From: Flavisolibacter ginsenosidimutans
GTDB lineage: Bacteria > Bacteroidota > Bacteroidia > Chitinophagales > Chitinophagaceae
Assembly (NCBI RefSeq): GCF_007970805.1
Contig: NZ_CP042433.1
Span: forward strand, 372,001 to 436,000
DNA length: 64,000 nt
Direction: 5' to 3'
Made by a program: the position numbers and the translations under genes. Position 1 is the stretch's first letter, and the number at the start of each line of letters is the position of its first letter. Of this stretch, positions 7,489-15,786 are shown in pieces. Below the pieces are notes generated by a model. It saw only the letters and a program-made list of their open reading frames with translations. It ran no database searches and was not told the DNA's origin.

Positions 7489-8654
7489 AGCTTTTTGACG
7501 TTTATCCCATCAATAACATCAACATTGTAAGAGCCCAGGGCAGTACCGTGTGGGATGACAAGGGCAACGAATATCTTGACCTTTACGGCGGCCATGCGGT
7601 AATCTCCATTGGCCACACGCATCCGCATTGGGTGAAGCGAATAGAAGATCAACTGCACAAGATTGCCTTTTATTCTAACTCGGTCCAGATTCCGATTCAA
7701 CAAGAGTTGGCGCAGAAACTTGGCTGGTTGAGTGGTAAAGATGATTACCAGCTTTTTCTTTGCAATAGCGGCGCCGAAGCCAACGAAAACGCACTGAAAC
7801 TTGCTTCGTTCCATACGGGAAGAAAGAAGATCGTTGCGTTTAAAAAATCCTTTCACGGAAGAACATCGTTGGCCGTTGCCGCAACCGATAACCAAGCGAT
7901 TGTTGCGCCGGTGAACGAAACCGGGAACGTGGTATTTCTGCCATTCAACGACGAAGATGCGTTGAAAAAATACATGCTTCAAAACGGCGATGAAGTGGCT
8001 GCAATAATTATCGAAAGCATTCAGGGCGTTGGCGGCATTAACATGGCAAACGAAAGTTTCTTGCAATTAATCAGAACCCTTTGCGATCAATACGGAGCGG
8101 TGTTTATTGCCGACGAAGTGCAATGCGGTTACGGACGCAGCGGCAAATTTTTTACCGCTGATTATGCCGGTGTGAACGCCGATATTTATTCGATGGCGAA
8201 AGGAATGGGTAACGGTTTTCCAATCGGCGGTATTTTGATTGCGCCGCACATTGCACCTAAGCACGGCATGTTGGGCACAACCTTCGGCGGCAATCACCTG
8301 GCTTGCGCTGCGGCGTTGGGTGTTTTGGAGGTGATTGAACAGGAAAACCTACTTGAACGAGCAGGTGAAAACGGCAATTATTTGATGACTGAATTATTGA
8401 AGATTGGCGACTTGCAAAACGTTCGCGGTAAAGGTTTGATGATTGGCTTCGATGTACCTGATGAATTAAAAGACCTGCGCAAAAATCTCTTGCAAAAGCA
8501 TCGCATTTTTACCGGCGAAGCCAAGCCAAACGTGATTCGCTTGTTGCCGGCCCTGAACCTTTCAAAAGAAGCGATTGATAATTTTTTACAGGCGCTGAAA
8601 GAGGAGATAAACGCATTGAAATTTGCTAAAGAATCCTCCACTGTTGCACAGTAG
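7485..8654 (+). CDS. argD: Acetylornithine aminotransferase (class III PLP enzyme)
   Basis: This 389-residue protein transaminates N-acylglutamate semialdehyde to N-acylornithine with glutamate as donor. The PLP-binding Lys239 is in YSMAKGMGNGFPIG. The cofactor motif CNSGAEANENALKLA and the aspartate in FIADEVQCGYGRSG are present. It overlaps proC by 4 nt. Ornithine aminotransferase (rocD) is a close relative that cannot be fully excluded by motif alone, but the place between argC/proC and argF' favours argD. Confidence 0.93.
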   Translation: MKLFDVYPINNINIVRAQGSTVWDDKGNEYLDLYGGHAVISIGHTHPHWVKRIEDQLHKIAFYSNSVQIPIQQELAQKLGWLSGKDDYQLFLCNSGAEANENALKLASFHTGRKKIVAFKKSFHGRTSLAVAATDNQAIVAPVNETGNVVFLPFNDEDALKKYMLQNGDEVAAIIIESIQGVGGINMANESFLQLIRTLCDQYGAVFIADEVQCGYGRSGKFFTADYAGVNADIYSMAKGMGNGFPIGGILIAPHIAPKHGMLGTTFGGNHLACAAALGVLEVIEQENLLERAGENGNYLMTELLKIGDLQNVRGKGLMIGFDVPDELKDLRKNLLQKHRIFTGEAKPNVIRLLPALNLSKEAIDNFLQALKEEINALKFAKESSTVAQ

Positions 8655-8663
8655 AATGACAAA

Positions 8664-8700
8664 GCGCACAAGAGTGCGACGCAACGAAAGCCCAATAGTA
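8664..8700 (+). repeat. Dispersed hairpin repeat, copy 2 (inside arg operon)
   Basis: The core GCGCACAAGAGTGCGACGCA (8664-8683) is followed by ACGAAAGCCCAATAG. The stem is CGCAC/GTGCG with loop AAGA. It fills the gap between argD and argF'. Confidence 0.85.
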
Positions 8701-8737
8701 GCATTGCGGTTTAGTCCAAAATTATAATTACAAAACG

Positions 8738-9709
8738 TTGAAGAATTTTCTTTCCGTTCACGATGTAGCCGACATTAATGCTTTGGTGAAAAAAGCATTG
8801 GCTTATAAAGCATCGCCGTTTAGTGAAAAGGCGTTGGGGCAAAACAAACGCATCGGCTGTTTGTTTTTGAACCCGAGCATGCGCACCCGCTTAAGTACGC
8901 AAATTGCGGCACAAAACCTCGGCATGGAAGCCATTGTTTTTAACATTGGATCGGAAGGCTGGGCTTTGGAATTTGAAGACGGCGCCATCATGAACGGAAC
9001 AACGGTGGAGCATGTGAAAGATGCAGCGCCCATCATGGGAAACTATTTTGACATTCTTGCTATTCGCACCTTTCCTTCGTTGAAAGACCGCGAAGAAGAT
9101 TACAGCGAAAAATACATTCGCCAATTTGTAAAATACGCCGGCATTCCTGTCGTGAGTTTGGAAAGTGCTACGCTGCATCCGTTGCAAAGCCTTACGGATG
9201 TTATTACGATTCAGGAAGCAATCGGCAATCAGCAATCGGCAATCGGAAACGCCAAGCCGAAAATTGTTCTTACCTGGGCTCCGCATGTAAAGCCTTTGCC
9301 GCAATGTGTGGCCAATAGTTTTGCGCAATGGATAAACGCCTGGGGCGAAGCGGATTTCTTGATAACACATCCCGAAGGTTACGACCTGGCGGAAGAATTT
9401 ACACGCGGCGCAACAATTACGCATAACCAGGATGAAGCGTTGGAAAATGCTGATTTTATTTACGTGAAAAACTGGAGCTCGTACCAGCAATACGGGCAAA
9501 TATTGAGTACCGATCAAAGCTGGATGCTAACGAGCGAAAAACTAAAGCTCACGAACAACGCGAAGGTGATGCACTGTTTGCCGGTGCGCCGCAACGTAGA
9601 GTTGAGCGATGAAATATTGGACGGTACTAACAGCATCATTACAAAAGAAGCGTCAAACAGGGTGTGGGCGGCGCAAGCGGTATTGAGCGAAATTCTACAA
9701 AGCATTTAG
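8738..9709 (+). CDS. argF': N-acetylornithine (or N-succinylornithine) carbamoyltransferase
   Basis: This 323-residue transcarbamylase works on acylated ornithine, so the acyl group is removed after carbamoylation. The carbamoyl-phosphate motif SMRTR is at residues 47-51. WALEFEDGAIMNGTTVEH (75-92) and HCLPVRRN are diagnostic of the acylornithine branch rather than ordinary ArgF. Residue 90, which is Pro in the Bacteroides fragilis succinylornithine enzyme and Glu at the matching site of the Xanthomonas acetylornithine enzyme, is Val here, so acyl preference is open. A GCAATCG array adds about seven residues near 161-169. TTG 8738 is the start that aligns with family N termini (KNFLSVHDV). 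Confidence 0.93.
   Translation: MKNFLSVHDVADINALVKKALAYKASPFSEKALGQNKRIGCLFLNPSMRTRLSTQIAAQNLGMEAIVFNIGSEGWALEFEDGAIMNGTTVEHVKDAAPIMGNYFDILAIRTFPSLKDREEDYSEKYIRQFVKYAGIPVVSLESATLHPLQSLTDVITIQEAIGNQQSAIGNAKPKIVLTWAPHVKPLPQCVANSFAQWINAWGEADFLITHPEGYDLAEEFTRGATITHNQDEALENADFIYVKNWSSYQQYGQILSTDQSWMLTSEKLKLTNNAKVMHCLPVRRNVELSDEILDGTNSIITKEASNRVWAAQAVLSEILQSI
9218..9245 (+). repeat. GCAATCG heptamer array inside argF'
   Basis: There are four units (GCAATCG, GCAATCA, GCAATCG, GCAATCG) in frame. Compared from memory with the B. fragilis enzyme, the surrounding loop is seven residues longer here, which equals 21 bp or three heptamers. The loop lies between conserved TDVITIQE and PKIVLTWAPH. Confidence 0.9.
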
Positions 9710-9718
9710 TTGACCGGC

Positions 9719-10507
9719 ATGGAACAACTTTACGTTATAAAAATCGGCGGCAATATTGTTGATGATGAAACAAAGCTGGCTTTGTTTCTGAATGCTTTTG
9801 CAGCAATTGACGAAAAAAAAATCCTTGTGCACGGTGGCGGTAAACTGGCAACAAAGATGGCCGCACAACTGAATGTCCCGCAACAGATGGTTGAAGGCCG
9901 GCGCATTACCGATGCAGAAACACTGAAGATTGTGACAATGGTTTACGCAGGATTGATCAACAAAAACATCGTTGCGCAATTGCAAGCTGCCGACTGCGAT
10001 GCGGTTGGCTTGAGCGGTGCTGATGGCAATGCAATTAAAGCACACAAGCGGGTTGTAAAAGAGTTGGATTACGGCTTTGCGGGTGATGTGGACGAAGTAA
10101 ATGCCGGCTTTCTTCACGCACTGTTGCAACAAAATCTTTCGCCGGTCTTGGCGCCCATTACACATAATGGCAAAGGACAATTGCTCAACACCAATGCTGA
10201 TACCATCGCACAAGAGACGGCCAAAGCACTCAGTAAATTTTACGACGTATCGCTCCTTTATTCTTTCGAAAAATCCGGCGTGTTGCTGGACGCTGAAGAC
10301 GAAAACACAGTGATACCGGTCATAACAAAAGAAACGTACAAGGACCTCAAGGAAAAAAGCCTCGTGTTTGCCGGCATGATTCCAAAATTGGATAACGCGT
10401 TTGCCGCATTGGATAGCGGCGTAAGAAAAGTCATCATCGGAAAAGCAGACAATCTTCAACATTTATTGAACGGCGAAGCAGGAACAAGCATCATCAATGA
10501 ACAGTGA
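9719..10507 (+). CDS. argB: Acetylglutamate kinase
   Basis: This 262-residue amino-acid kinase phosphorylates N-acylglutamate, usually the arginine-inhibited step. The phosphate-binding motifs KIGGN (residue 8 onward) and HGGGK are present, with NADTIAQETAKAL and the C-terminal GMIPKLDNAFAALDSGV. I chose ATG 9719; a TTG at 9710 would overlap the argF' stop region and adds three residues. It overlaps argE by 11 nt. The N terminus lacks the extra helix found in strongly arginine-sensitive kinases, so feedback inhibition may be weak (inference). Confidence 0.94.
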   Translation: MEQLYVIKIGGNIVDDETKLALFLNAFAAIDEKKILVHGGGKLATKMAAQLNVPQQMVEGRRITDAETLKIVTMVYAGLINKNIVAQLQAADCDAVGLSGADGNAIKAHKRVVKELDYGFAGDVDEVNAGFLHALLQQNLSPVLAPITHNGKGQLLNTNADTIAQETAKALSKFYDVSLLYSFEKSGVLLDAEDENTVIPVITKETYKDLKEKSLVFAGMIPKLDNAFAALDSGVRKVIIGKADNLQHLLNGEAGTSIINEQ

Positions 10508-11570
10508 TTTAAATAGATTGCAGGAAGAAGCCATTGGCGTTCTTTCAGAATTGATAAAGCGGCCTTCGTTCAGCAGGGAAGAAGAGCAAACGGCAACTTA
10601 TCTCGCCGCTTTTTTGTCTGGTAAAAACGTTGATGCAAAAAGAGTCGGTAATAATGTTTTGGCCCGTAACAAAAACTTTGACGAAGCCAGGCCAACGATT
10701 CTACTAAACTCTCATCACGATACGGTAAAGCCTAATTCTGCTTACACAAAAGACCCGTTCGTTCCACAAACAAAAGGCGGTAAGCTTTACGGTTTAGGGA
10801 GCAACGATGCCGGCGGTTGCCTGGTTTCCTTGCTGATGACTTTTCTGTATTTCTACGAAAGAGAAGATTTAAAATACAACCTTGTTTTTGCAGCAACGGC
10901 AGAAGAAGAAATTTCAGGTGCGGCCGGCATTCAACTGGCGCTTGAGCATTTGCCCAAAATTGATTTTGCTGTTGTTGGCGAACCTACGCTTTTACAAATG
11001 GCCGTTGCCGAACGCGGCCTGATGGTACTTGATTGCAAAGCCATTGGTAAAGCCGGTCATGCGGCAAGAGACGAAGGCGAGAATGCGCTTTACAAAGCCG
11101 TGAAGGATATTGAATGGTTTGCATCCTTTCGCTTTCCAAAGGTTTCGGATTTGCTTGGCCCGGTAAAAACATCAGTCACGGTAATTGAAACCCAAAACAA
11201 AGCTCACAACGTTGTGCCGGCCGAATGCAGCTTTGTGGTGGACGTTCGCGTGAACGAATTGTACACGATGCAGGAAGTGCTAAACATCATTCATGGAAAC
11301 GTGCTAAGCGATGTAAAACCGCGCAGCACAAGGTTAAAGTCATCGCTTATTTCACTCGATCATCCCTTGGTGAAAGCGGGATTAGCGCTTGGCAAAACCT
11401 ATTACGGATCACCCACTACTTCCGACAAAGCACTGATACCTTTTCCTGCTTTGAAGATTGGTCCCGGCGATTCGGCAAGAAGTCATTCTGCGGATGAATT
11501 TATTTACGTTGATGAAATAAAAGAAGGCGTTGATTTTTATATTAACCTGCTGCAACAACTGCTGGTTTAA
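10497..11570 (+). CDS. argE: Acetylornithine deacetylase-type M20 peptidase
   Basis: This 357-residue M20 metallopeptidase hydrolyses the acyl group. In this pathway the substrate should be N-acetylcitrulline (or the succinyl form) made by argF'. The metal ligands follow the M20 pattern: His73 and the paired Asp75 in SHHDTV, Asp104 in SNDAGG, the Glu group at 136-138 (AEEEIS), and the C-terminal His in SARSHSADEFI. It overlaps argB by 11 nt. LysK-type and DapE-type enzymes are relatives, but the operon makes argE the best call. Confidence 0.92.
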   Translation: MNSDLNRLQEEAIGVLSELIKRPSFSREEEQTATYLAAFLSGKNVDAKRVGNNVLARNKNFDEARPTILLNSHHDTVKPNSAYTKDPFVPQTKGGKLYGLGSNDAGGCLVSLLMTFLYFYEREDLKYNLVFAATAEEEISGAAGIQLALEHLPKIDFAVVGEPTLLQMAVAERGLMVLDCKAIGKAGHAARDEGENALYKAVKDIEWFASFRFPKVSDLLGPVKTSVTVIETQNKAHNVVPAECSFVVDVRVNELYTMQEVLNIIHGNVLSDVKPRSTRLKSSLISLDHPLVKAGLALGKTYYGSPTTSDKALIPFPALKIGPGDSARSHSADEFIYVDEIKEGVDFYINLLQQLLV

Positions 11571-11660
11571 TTCCTGAAATTCGTGTCTGCAATTCGTGTT
11601 TTAAAATTTATGTTTAAATCGTCCCGGTAATCCATTTTTAATCCCGACAATCTGTGGTTA

Positions 11661-12962
11661 ATGAAGCTCTGGCAAAAAGAAAATACCTCTACTTCTCAAT
11701 TGATTGAAACCTTTACTGTAGGCCGCGACAAAGAATTTGATTTGCTGCTGGCGCCGTACGACGTGCAAGGCTCTATCGCCCACGTAACCATGCTTGGTGA
11801 AGTTGGTTTAATGGAAAAAGACGAAGCGGAAAAAGCCGTGGAAGCGCTTCAACAAATTGCGGCCGAAATTGAAGAAGGCGGCTTTAAAATTGACGAAAAC
11901 GTTGAAGATGTTCATTCGCAGGTTGAGTTGCTTTTAACGCAACGCGTTGGTGATATTGGCAAAAAAATTCACAGTGGCCGCAGTCGAAACGACCAGGTGG
12001 CCGTTGATATAAAATTGTATTTGCGTGCGGAAGTGAAGGCTGTAAAAGATGAAGTAGCGGAACTGTTTGACCTGTTGCTGCAGCAAAGCGAAAAGTACAA
12101 GAACGTTCTTTTGCCAGGCTACACGCATTTGCAGATCGCTATGCCTTCGTCTTTTGGTTTGTGGTTTGGCGCTTATGCCGAAAGCTTTGTGGATGATTTA
12201 GAAATGCTGGCCGCCGCTTATCGCATCACCAATAAAAATCCTTTGGGCAGTGGAGCCGGTTACGGTTCGTCCTTTCCCTTGAACAGAAGACGAACGACGG
12301 AGTTATTAAACTTTGCTTCGCTTAACCACAATTCGGTTTATGCGCAAATGACGCGTGGCAAAACAGAGAAAGCAGTGGCAATGGGCCTGAGCTGTATTGC
12401 CGCAACGTTGAGCAAACTGGCCATGGATTGCTGTTTGTACATGAACCAAAACTTCGGCTTCATCACTTTTCCGTCCGAACTCACAACGGGAAGCAGCATC
12501 ATGCCGCACAAAAAAAATCCAGATGTATTTGAGCTGATCCGCGCCAAATGCAACCGCATTCAGTCAACGCCTAATGAGCTAACGCTTCTGTTAAACAACC
12601 TTCCTTCGGGCTATCACCGCGACTTGCAGTTGACAAAAGAAATTCTCTTTCCGGCCATCGAAGAATTGAAAGCTTGTTTGCAATTGTGCCGTCTTATGCT
12701 CACGAATATTCAAGTGAAAGAAAGCATTCTTCTTGATCAGAAATACAAATACCTCTTCACCGTAGAAGCCGTAAATGATTTGGTGAACCGCGGCATTCCG
12801 TTTCGCGAGGCGTACAAGCAAATTGGCGATGATGTGGAAGGCGGAAACTTTGCCTTTGATGTCACAAAACCACTGGCGCATACCCATGAAGGCAGCATCA
12901 GCAATTTATGCAACAAAGAAATTAGCGAGGAAATGCAAAAGGTGTTGGCACAGTTTGATTAA
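11661..12962 (+). CDS. argH: Argininosuccinate lyase
   Basis: This 433-residue lyase splits argininosuccinate into arginine and fumarate. The superfamily signature GSSIMPHKKNP is at residues 277-287, and the active-site region HSGRSRNDQVA is near 109. It ends the operon. The 90-bp gap after argE contains short repeated words (ATTCGTGT, CCCGGTAATC) similar to those at other gene borders. No promoter is evident in the gap. Confidence 0.96.
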   Translation: MKLWQKENTSTSQLIETFTVGRDKEFDLLLAPYDVQGSIAHVTMLGEVGLMEKDEAEKAVEALQQIAAEIEEGGFKIDENVEDVHSQVELLLTQRVGDIGKKIHSGRSRNDQVAVDIKLYLRAEVKAVKDEVAELFDLLLQQSEKYKNVLLPGYTHLQIAMPSSFGLWFGAYAESFVDDLEMLAAAYRITNKNPLGSGAGYGSSFPLNRRRTTELLNFASLNHNSVYAQMTRGKTEKAVAMGLSCIAATLSKLAMDCCLYMNQNFGFITFPSELTTGSSIMPHKKNPDVFELIRAKCNRIQSTPNELTLLLNNLPSGYHRDLQLTKEILFPAIEELKACLQLCRLMLTNIQVKESILLDQKYKYLFTVEAVNDLVNRGIPFREAYKQIGDDVEGGNFAFDVTKPLAHTHEGSISNLCNKEISEEMQKVLAQFD

Positions 12963-13111
12963 TTCTTTCTGTCAACCCAATTATTGCAAACCACATACAG
13001 CAGGCTCGTCTTTCAGGATGCATCTTTGTTTGAGACGGCAAGGTTAATTCTTCTTAATGTTTTTTGTAGCTCAACGTTTGCCCGGCATTTGTACTACCTT
13101 TAAAGCAGGCT

Positions 13112-13144
13112 AACCGATTGTCTTCTCCGACATCGGTTTTTTTA
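13112..13144 (+). terminator. Intrinsic terminator-like hairpin upstream of mgsA
   Basis: AACCGAT (13112-13118) pairs with ATCGGTT (13132-13138), followed by a T run. It lies 150 bp after argH and only 17 bp before mgsA. It may end arg transcription or attenuate mgsA; a weak -7-like TACCTTTA lies just upstream at 13095-13102. Confidence 0.55.
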
Positions 13145-13161
13145 TCCTTAATACCGCGTAT

Positions 13162-13614
13162 ATGAAATCACAAGCAAACCAAGCCAAGCGCATTGCCTTA
13201 GTGGCGCACGATAAAAAGAAAAGAGACCTTGTGGATTGGGCCTATTACAATCGGGAACTTTTGTCGAAACATCAGTTGGTAGCCACGGGAACAACGGGCA
13301 CCTTGCTGGAAGAACGACTGGACGTGCCGGTGAAAAAATTGCTAAGCGGCCCTCTCGGTGGCGACCAGCAACTCGGCGCCATGATTGCCGAAGGCAAAAT
13401 AGACGTGATTGTTTTCTTTTGGGACCCACTGGAAAGCCATGCGCACGACAGCGACGTGAAAGCATTGATACGGTTGGCTGTTGCATGGAACATCATCATC
13501 GCCTGCAATCGTACCACGGCTGATTTTATTTTAACCTCGCCGCTTCTTGAGAGCAATTACAACATCATGGAGCCGGATTTCTCTATGTATGAAAATCGGA
13601 TGCTTAAACAATAA
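13162..13614 (+). CDS. mgsA: Methylglyoxal synthase
   Basis: This 150-residue enzyme converts dihydroxyacetone phosphate to methylglyoxal and phosphate, a bypass of lower glycolysis when phosphate is short. The catalytic Asp68 is in GGDQQLGA, His16 is in VAHDKKK, the phosphate site is TGTTG (42-46), and FFWDPLESHAHDSDVKAL follows. Length matches the family. It is monocistronic, with hairpins on either side. Confidence 0.95.
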   Translation: MKSQANQAKRIALVAHDKKKRDLVDWAYYNRELLSKHQLVATGTTGTLLEERLDVPVKKLLSGPLGGDQQLGAMIAEGKIDVIVFFWDPLESHAHDSDVKALIRLAVAWNIIIACNRTTADFILTSPLLESNYNIMEPDFSMYENRMLKQ

Positions 13615-13623
13615 GCATAAAAA

Positions 13624-13645
13624 GTCCCGCATAGAAATGCGGGAC
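13624..13645. terminator. Hairpin after mgsA
   Basis: GTCCCGCAT (13624-13632) pairs perfectly with ATGCGGGAC (13637-13645) around a 4-nt loop. The A-run before it gives a T-tract only on the minus strand, but it is well placed to end mgsA transcription. Confidence 0.65.
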
Positions 13646-14098
13646 GGTCTAACGATTGCTTGCTATATGAATAAAAAATTTTGGCTTGTCTAAACAATTT
13701 TATTAGGTGCGTCAAATAAAATTGATGAGTCAAAAATAGAGATGCGGGCCAAGCTTACAAGGTGAAAAACTTCTTTCGATTACTACGTGTAACTTTATAT
13801 TTATCGATGAAAGGCTTGCCCAGACTGCGTTTGCGTAAGCGGTCGTTACGAAGCCCAACGAATTTCAGCCCTGTAAACCACAGCTTTTCTTTAACAATTG
13901 GATCTTTATCTGCAAGGGTTTGCCCTTAGTTTTTTCTCAACAAAAATTTTCTCTGCTTCTTCGCCGCTGGGCCTTTGCGCTTATTAGCCGGTATTTTTCT
14001 TCCATTCATCTATAATCTGCTCGCAGTGATAGCATCATTTATAATGAACACGTCTTTCTTTCGTTATTACGTTATCCATCAAAGAAGAAAGAAGGATT
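13646..14098. other. Gene-poor stretch with a possible gene remnant
   Basis: No convincing gene is present. On the minus strand a frame stays open from 13925 down to a stop at 13755 (56 codons) and contains LWFTGLKFVGLRNDRLRKRS, which reads like protein. It has no ATG and an in-frame stop just upstream. It could be the decayed end of a gene. I do not recognise the family. Confidence 0.3.
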
Positions 14099-14443
14099 AT
14101 GAAGAAACTTTTGTTCGCCTTGCCCTTGCTCATGATTTTTGTTTGGGCCTGCAAAAAAGATAGTGTTGGAAACAGCAGTTTCACCAGCGATTGTTCCGGC
14201 GCAGCCAAATCGTATGCTTCGGATGTAGCGCCCCTCATCCAGACGTATTGCAATTCGGGCTCGGGTTGCCATGCGGCAGGCGGCAGGGAAATACCTTTGG
14301 CGACGTACAGCCAGGTTTACGGAGACCGTTCGGCCATACGTGCCTCCGTTATCAACGGAAGCATGCCGCAGAATAGCAGTCTTACAAACGCTCAAAAAAA
14401 TGCGATTGTGTGTTGGATTGACAACGGCGCATCAAACAACTAA
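14099..14443 (+). CDS. Small lipoprotein with a cytochrome c-like motif
   Basis: This 114-residue protein has a lipoprotein signal (LLMIFVWAC, Cys about residue 18). The body contains YCNSGSGCHAAGG, a CX5CH spacing instead of the usual heme motif CXXCH. It ends with MPQNSSLTNAQKNAIVCWID, resembling the Met-ligand and terminal helix of small cell-surface cytochrome c domains seen in Bacteroidota and Planctomycetes. Whether it binds heme is uncertain because of the odd spacing. It is monocistronic and followed by a strong terminator. Confidence 0.7.
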   Translation: MKKLLFALPLLMIFVWACKKDSVGNSSFTSDCSGAAKSYASDVAPLIQTYCNSGSGCHAAGGREIPLATYSQVYGDRSAIRASVINGSMPQNSSLTNAQKNAIVCWIDNGASNN

Positions 14444-14465
14444 TGCCTTGCCCACTGTAAAAGCC

Positions 14466-14492
14466 GCCGGACAAGTTTTTGTCCGGCTTTTT
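14466..14492 (+). terminator. Intrinsic terminator
   Basis: GCCGGACAA (14466-14474) pairs with TTGTCCGGC (14479-14487) and is followed by TTTTT. It ends the cytochrome-like lipoprotein gene. Confidence 0.85.
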
Positions 14493-14602
14493 ATGTTGGC
14501 GTCATTTGAACAATGGCGATCTGCATAAAAAACACTTTTGTTTTGGTCCATGCTTTTTGGTAAACAACCGAGGGTAAAAGGTGAATGCAAAAGGCTTTGG
14601 CG

Positions 14603-14609
14603 TACTTTG
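14603..14609 (+). promoter_or_regulatory. -7 box (TACTTTG) 5 nt before the LytS-type kinase start
   Basis: TACTTTG is a 7-nt variant of TAnnTTTG, five bases before ATG 14615. No good -33 element is seen. It supports the shorter start and a leaderless mRNA. Confidence 0.45.
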
Positions 14610-14614
14610 TCTGC

Positions 14615-15694
14615 ATGAACCGAAACCGAAAAATGGTGGTCTTTCACATTCTTGGATGGGCTTTGTTCTGTGCTTTGGTAGTGGCCTTTGTTAGAGGCTT
14701 TGGACAAAGCTTTTCTTCTTTTGGTGTGTTGTTCTTTTTGATGTTTGTGCTGGTGTACGCAGCTTTGTTTTATACCAATGCCTTACTGCTGCTACCACGG
14801 TTTTATTTCCGTAAAAATTATCTTGCTTATTTCGGTGCAATCTTCTTATTGTTGGTCGCCGTGTATTTTTCCCGGCCTTTTGAAAACCTTGTTTTACACC
14901 GCGGAGAAGGAATGCGAAAGGAGGAATTGCGTTTCCGAAAGCCGCCACCCGATTTTGATCTGGAGTCATCGCCGGAAGAAGAGCGGGGTAAGCAGCCGCT
15001 TCGTCTTGATATTGTTAGCGTGGTTCTTTTTGTGGCCGTGTTGTCGGTAAGCTCAGTGCAGCAAATTGTGCGGCAGTGGCAAACGTCCGAACGGCGGGCG
15101 GCACAGGCAGAAGCGGACAAGGTTACGGCCGAACTGCTGTTTTTGAAAGCGCAGATCAACCCGCATTTTTTATTCAATACACTCAACAATATTTATTCGC
15201 TGGCCATCACCAAAAGCGAACACACACCAGACGCAGTGCTGAAGCTTTCGTCCATTCTTCGTTATTTAACCGACGACGTGCGCCACGATTTTGTGCCCTT
15301 GCCAAGCGAGGTGAATTGCGTTCGCAATTATATTGAATTACAAAAGCTCCGCATCAACAGGAAGGTGACGTTGGAATTTGCGGTAGAAGGCAATATTGAA
15401 GACAAAAAAATAGCCCCGCTGCTCTTTATGACCTTTATTGAAAACGCATTCAAGTACGGCATCAGCAGCCACGAAGCCTGCACCATTAGTATTCATATCA
15501 GAGCCGACGAAAGGAGCATCCACCTTTTCTGCAAGAACCGAATTTTTGACCGCGAAGAAGAAGAGACAATGAGAGAAGGCGTGGGCATCAGCAACGCAAA
15601 AAAACGGTTGGCATATTTGTATCCCGAAAAATATTTATTGAACATCGATACGCAAAAAGAGCATTTCACCGTTGATTTGATGATAATAACGTGA
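14615..15694 (+). CDS. LytS-type sensor histidine kinase
   Basis: This 359-residue membrane kinase has four predicted membrane helices in the first 160 residues, then a His_kinase/HATPase module. The phospho-acceptor His184 is in LKAQINPHFLFNTLNN. The N box is FIENAFKYGI and the G box is GVGISNAKKRL. I prefer ATG 14615 to ATG 14585, since it begins the MNRNRK stretch just before the first helix and sits 5 nt after a -7 box. Its regulator follows at 15787, separated only by a folded heptamer array. There is no extracellular sensing domain beyond the membrane part. Confidence 0.92.
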   Translation: MNRNRKMVVFHILGWALFCALVVAFVRGFGQSFSSFGVLFFLMFVLVYAALFYTNALLLLPRFYFRKNYLAYFGAIFLLLVAVYFSRPFENLVLHRGEGMRKEELRFRKPPPDFDLESSPEEERGKQPLRLDIVSVVLFVAVLSVSSVQQIVRQWQTSERRAAQAEADKVTAELLFLKAQINPHFLFNTLNNIYSLAITKSEHTPDAVLKLSSILRYLTDDVRHDFVPLPSEVNCVRNYIELQKLRINRKVTLEFAVEGNIEDKKIAPLLFMTFIENAFKYGISSHEACTISIHIRADERSIHLFCKNRIFDREEEETMREGVGISNAKKRLAYLYPEKYLLNIDTQKEHFTVDLMIIT

Positions 15695-15771
15695 GACGTG
15701 AAATGTGAAACCGTAGAGACTTTTAATCCGACGTTTGCTTCTGTCTCACATCTCACGTCTCACGTTTCACA
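15691..15771. repeat. Facing pair of heptamer arrays (GTGAGAC / TCTCACG words)
   Basis: GTGAGAC, GTGAAAT and GTGAAAC (15691-15711) face TCTCACA, TCTCACG, TCTCACG and TTTCACA (15744-15771). GTGAGACGTGA pairs with TCACGTCTCAC. The array overlaps the kinase stop codon and fills the gap to the response regulator. Confidence 0.85.
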
Positions 15772-15786
15772 TTGACACACTTGCCC

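Noticed and set aside
9695..10462. 255-codon open frame antisense to argB
   Set aside because: It is a shadow of argB, and its translation has no recognisable domain.
13095..13102. TACCTTTA as the mgsA promoter
   Set aside because: One base off consensus with poor -33 spacing, and a terminator-like hairpin follows directly, so it is kept only as a weak possibility.
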